From positions 20,787,201 to 20,851,200 of the forward strand of contig OX463835.1 in NCBI GenBank assembly GCA_949825045.1: 64,000 nucleotides of DNA, written 5' to 3'. The notes under the pieces are model-generated. The model was not told the origin of the DNA and searched no databases. It saw only the letters and a program-made list of their open reading frames with translations. This DNA is from Argyresthia goedartella (taxonomy: Eukaryota > Arthropoda > Insecta > Lepidoptera > Argyresthiidae). The position numbers and the translations under genes are program-made. This document shows positions 59,851 to 64,000 of this stretch, in pieces. Positions within the stretch are counted from its first letter, which is position 1; the number at the start of each line of letters is the position of its first letter.

Positions 59851-60425
59851 CACCCTAAGTGATGGACCTATTTATAATTGCCGTTATAATTTTAAGCGTG
59901 CTAGGTAAAGTCAGGAGTATCATATCACGACTAATCCCATCCGACCCACATGCATTAGATTTAAGCGACATAATGATTTTAGCTATTATGTTTTCGTGTA
60001 CCAGCTCCAAATTAAACGTAGATGGACAATATTGATTAAACTCAAAATACGTCATTTTTGATATGGTTGGGGGATGCAACCCAGGTACATCAAGAAATGC
60101 TTCATTTAATGCATCTGGATCAGTAAAATGTGACGGTAACTCAAATTTGTTTTTTAGATTTCCTACTATGGTTTTTCTAAGTTTAGGCCATATATATTTT
60201 GTATTGTTAATATGTTTATTGCTTTCTATCCTACTCATGTGGTTGGCGTAGGCTGTATCTTCGCGACACTTGAGGTTAGCTCTTAGCTCGTTGAATGAAA
60301 CGTAGTCAGCCGGCCTCCTCCTCGTTCTCCATTTACGGTGGAGTATGGCCTTCGTGGCCAGGTCCCGTATTATGTCACCAGTGAACCACACCGGGTATCT
60401 CCTTGTAGGCTGGTATGGTCTGGTC
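59850..60425 (-). pseudogene. LINE ORF2 linker fragment
   Basis: Encodes PYQPTRRYPVWFTGDIIRDL, then LRKTIVGNLKNKFELPSHFT and MSLKSNACGSDGISRDMILL, the linker and first RT motif of a Jockey-like element. Open over 178 codons but truncated on both sides. Confidence 0.7.
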
Positions 60426-60429
60426 TATT

Positions 60430-60785
60430 TTTGGTTGGTGGGAATATTTTTCATTGTAAATGTCGAAAATGTATAGATTTACCAGTATACGAAATAAAAT
60501 ATCTCGGCACATATATTTCCGCAAGACATATTAGGAATGACACAATAAAGAAGAGGTTCCGGCAAGCCATTTGCAATTCCAAGGCCCTAATGCATTTTAT
60601 TAAAAAATAAACAACAAGGACTGGAAAATATTTGACTTAAAGCTCTTACCAAAGCTAAGCGTTCTAGACTAAGAAAATTTTAACGCCTGATCCTTAGAGA
60701 CATGTTTGAGAACGCCAGAAGCTATCCAAGACACCACAAAATTCATGATTTACTGCAGGGCACAACGATAACAAAATATTAAAAA
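60430..60785 (+). pseudogene. Degenerate RT thumb fragment
   Basis: Reads EIKYLGTYISARHIRNDTIK then KRFRQAICNSKALMHFIKK and stop; the following 180 bases hold shifted frames such as RDMFENARSYPRHHKIHDLL. YLGxxIS is a common LINE RT thumb motif. The family is unclear. Confidence 0.4.
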
Positions 60786-60793
60786 ACCATCGG

Positions 60794-62213
60794 ATGTGTT
60801 ACTATGTATTTACTTTTCTAAACTCCCTTAAAGACCTTCTAGGTAGCCTCAGTAATAAAGATAAACATCCGGTTATTCTGGCAGGCGATATTAATATTGA
60901 TTTACTTTCTGACGATGAAAGATATAGGCGATCAGAATACCTTTGTTTAATGGCTGAGAGCGGATTAATTCCGGCAATTACAGAACCAACGCGTTTAGGT
61001 GCTTGCTTAGACCATATATTTATATCATCACACCTTACAGCACAAGCTATCGTCTGCAAAACCGATATTACTGATCACGACTTGACAATGGTCAGCATTG
61101 ACGTTCGTGTCAGATCTGACTCATCAATACGAACGCGTCTCAAGGTAGACTACGAAGCTCTGGGTAGTGAAATGAAGAATATTAACTGGTCTCCGGTTAT
61201 TAATGAAAATACTGTTGAGATGGCCACGGAATCTTTTAGTAGGATTGTCTCTGGCGCTATTGATAATAACTCCAAGTTAGTAAAAATTAGGAGATCCAAG
61301 TTTAACCTCAAGCCGTGGATAACCCCAGGTTTAATCAAATGTAAGAATAACCGAGACGCACTCCACTCCAAATCACGTAAGCAGCCCGCAAATGAAATTC
61401 TGAAACTAACATATTCACGCTACAAAAACTTCTGTAATAATCTTTTACATAAAATAAAAGAAGATCATAAGAGAAAAGCCTTAGAAGATAACAAAAACGA
61501 TTCAAAGAAACTGTGGAGCACAATTAAAGACATATGTTATTCAAGGAAATAAAATAATACAGATACTGAACTACTAACTAAAACTAATGACCACACCACC
61601 TCCCTGAACATAAGCAATGAATATTTCGTTTACGTATGCAAAAATTTAGCCACAAATATTTTAAAAGAAGAGGACAGTCTTGCATCAATGATCTCGAATG
61701 ACCGACCTCAAGGTAATTCTATTTTCTTATAGCCAACTGACGATGAAGAAATTGGCTGTATGATTCAGGGGCTCTCCTCTAGTGGCACGGCCGGGATTGA
61801 TGGTAGGATCAACTGCATTTTGAAGAAACTGAAAGACTTTTTAATAAAACCCTGCCTATATTATTAATCTCAGTAAGTCAACAGGAACTTTTCCGGAGAT
61901 CTGGAAAATGGCAGTGGTTTGTCCAATACACAAAGCTGGGCCAAAAGACTAACCCACTAATTACCGACCGATCTCTCTGCTCCCTGCTTTCTCCAAATTA
62001 CTGGAGAAGGTAGTCAACAAACGACTGGTTTGTTTTCTTGAACAAAAAAAAACTACTATACCACCGCCAATTCGGGTTTAGAAAGGGCATTTCGACAGAG
62101 GGCGCAGTAAGCTCCCTAGTGCGGCGTGTATGCTCTTTGCTGGATGAAGGAAGACCCTGTATTGGTGTCTTTCTTGATCTGGAAAAGGCCTTTAGAAAGA
62201 TAGAAAGAAAAAT

Positions 62214-62308
<95 letters not shown>

Positions 62309-63800
62309 AACATTTATTATAAGGACAGTAAACACACTACAATTACAACAAAGAAACAAAACACAGATGAAAAATAGCAATGACACATGATATTAAATGA
62401 AATGAGAGTCGTGGTGTGTCACTGTCATTATCAATGGCGTCTGACTCAGCATTATGTTGAAGACCAGGCCTTCAACGCTGATTTTCAGTCAGCGCCAAGT
62501 ATTACCTCGCGAGCGTCCCAGACCGCGGCGTGGTACAATCCATAAATACATAAATATAAAGAAGATATATGGCTGTTATATATGATACATATAAATAGTT
62601 AAATAAATAAACATGGCCCGCGCTTTTCAATCCATCTTTTCAGTAAACTTAAGTGTTGGGTTTTCGATCCCACTGGCAATGAGCGACCACAGACTCAGTT
62701 CTCACTTTTGATACAGTATTAACGTCCATTTTTTTACAAAAGCTACATAACCTGGGAATTCGTGGCACTGTTTTTGCCTGGTTTAAAACCTACCTGTCCC
62801 TTAGACGCCAATGTATAAAAGTAGGTGCGCACCTGAGTTCACTTAAACCCGTTAGTTTTGGCGTACCACGGGGTAGTATTCTTGGTCCTACCCTTTTCTT
62901 AATTTACATTAATGATATATCATGTACTAATTTACCCAAAGCCGATCTCTTTTGTTATGCTGACGATACTGCCATTATATTTCATGACACTTCCTGGAAA
63001 GAGGTTTTTGATAGTGCCGAATACGGTATGACAAATGTCGCAAAATGGCTCAGACAAAACCTGCTCACACTGAACACTGCAAAGACAAAATATGTGTGTT
63101 TTTACAAGACAGCAGCCTCCAGACCAACATCTCTGCCTAATATAAAAGTCCACAAATGCTAAAATACACAAAATCCATGCCAATGTCCTGGTATAAGTAA
63201 TACTACCTCTATTAAATACCTCGGTATAATAATAGATAAAAATCAGAATTTTAAAGACCATATTCAGGCTCTGTCAAGTAGGTTTCGCAAAGATACATAT
63301 TTTATGAAACGTTTTAGAAACTGTGCAGATTGTGTACTCTTAAAAAAATTATATACGGCAATTTGTGAGTCAATATTTTCATACTGCATCTTGGTGTGGG
63401 GAGGGACCTACAAAACCGTTCTACTTAACGTAGAGCGTGCTCAGCGCTCAGTACTAAAGGTCATGTTTAGAAAACCGGGAAGATACCCCACCGATCAAAT
63501 CTACAGTGAGTCAGAACTACTCAGTGTCCGTCGATTGTTTATTCTGAGATCTGTTGTCCTCAAGCACAAAACCATCATAAATTCCCCACATTGTGAACTT
63601 TTAATTAAACGTGTCTATAGAATCCCCACAAGTGTACGAAGACCTCCTTAGCTCACCGACTCCCTGATCTTATGCACCCCCATATCTATAATAGAGCCAA
63701 CAGCGCATGTGATTTCAGACACTGCAAACCATACGAAGTTAAAAGAAAATGTCATAAATGGCTTTTGACCCTGACATACGACTTGTGTTAAACAATAACC
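60794..63800 (+). pseudogene. LINE ORF2, broken and carrying an insertion
   Basis: Endonuclease end (VILAGDINIDLL, LDHIFISS, DITDHDLTMV; open 60794-61552). The RT follows in decayed frames: SSSGTAGIDG, PTNYRPISLLPAFSKLLEKV, HRQFGFRKGISTEG, GVFLDLEKAF, [insert], DTV, GIRGTVFAWFKTYL, FGVPRGSILGPTLFLIYIND, CYADDTAIIF, IKYLGIIID and a C-terminus ending about 63651. Several in-frame stops. GDIN replaces the usual GDFN. The true end is somewhere before 63800. Confidence 0.8.
62194..62709 (-). mobile_element. 5'-truncated retroposon with (TTTC)n tail inside the LINE
   Basis: Interrupts the RT between LEKAF and DTV. On the minus strand the insert ends with AATAAATG and a run of about 28 TTTC units (62210-62308). 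CTTT occurs at both junctions. The insert is otherwise non-coding; ORFs over the tail are artefacts of the tetranucleotide. Confidence 0.75.
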
Positions 63801-64000
63801 CTTTTTCATATTAACGTACTATTTAGACATAATTATTTGAATTGTTTTATTTATTTCAGTCATGTGTTAGTAAAACTTACCGTTACGTTATATTGCGCTG
63901 TGCTAATATTATATTTTCTATTTTTGTATTCCTGTTTGTGATTATTTTTGTGTAATTCTGTCAGTTAAGTACCTACCTTTTACAATGTTCTTAGCCAAGA

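Noticed and set aside
62116..62386. ORFs rich in Phe/Ser/Leu or Arg/Lys/Glu
   Set aside because: They translate the (GAAA)n tail in different frames and are not genes.

Overview
The window looks like nuclear DNA of a moth or butterfly. It holds an insect even-skipped homeobox gene and a divergent pair of chorion (eggshell) genes of the class A / class B type known from Lepidoptera. Both sit in AT-rich DNA packed with non-LTR retrotransposons, tRNA-derived SINEs and short inverted-repeat elements. The species cannot be named from the sequence.

Layout. 1-2.1 kb: copies of a roughly 0.5 kb repeat (family A here). 2.8-18.8 kb (+): even-skipped in four coding exons, with a 12.4 kb first intron holding repeats, a 23-bp minisatellite and two SINEs, and with two inverted-repeat elements in intron 3. 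18.8-20.8 kb: 3' flank plus family A. 20.8-26.2 kb (-): a LINE with two intact overlapping ORFs, lying between inverted copies of another repeat. 26.2-36.7 kb: no host gene found; dense dispersed repeats, several long perfect hairpins, a 315-bp foldback and a 46-bp minisatellite. 36.9-41.7 kb: chorion A (-) and chorion B (+), divergently transcribed from a 2.2 kb spacer that has been invaded by repeats. 42.1-46.9 kb (-): a second LINE family with intact ORF1 and broken ORF2. 47.3-50.2 kb: LINE fragments nested in each other. 50.6-57.1 kb (-): a broken RNase H-bearing LINE split by an intact RTE-like LINE with a 10-bp target-site duplication. 57.1-59.1 kb: a second copy of the 42-47 kb LINE with its 5' half inverted, as twin priming produces. 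59.1-64 kb: further LINE remnants on both strands.

Only three host genes are supported: eve, chorion A and chorion B. Most of the remaining recognisable content is mobile DNA. The clearest points for follow-up are: a 61-nt eve micro-exon needed to keep the reading frame; an Engrailed-homology-like motif at the Eve N-terminus together with a very short C-terminus; a repeated 10-mer across the eve locus; a motif shared by otherwise different SINEs; the LINE structures that record insertion mechanism and order; and the repeat-expanded chorion promoter. I saw no convincing new multi-gene system. All calls come from reading the sequence and its translations; no database search was done.
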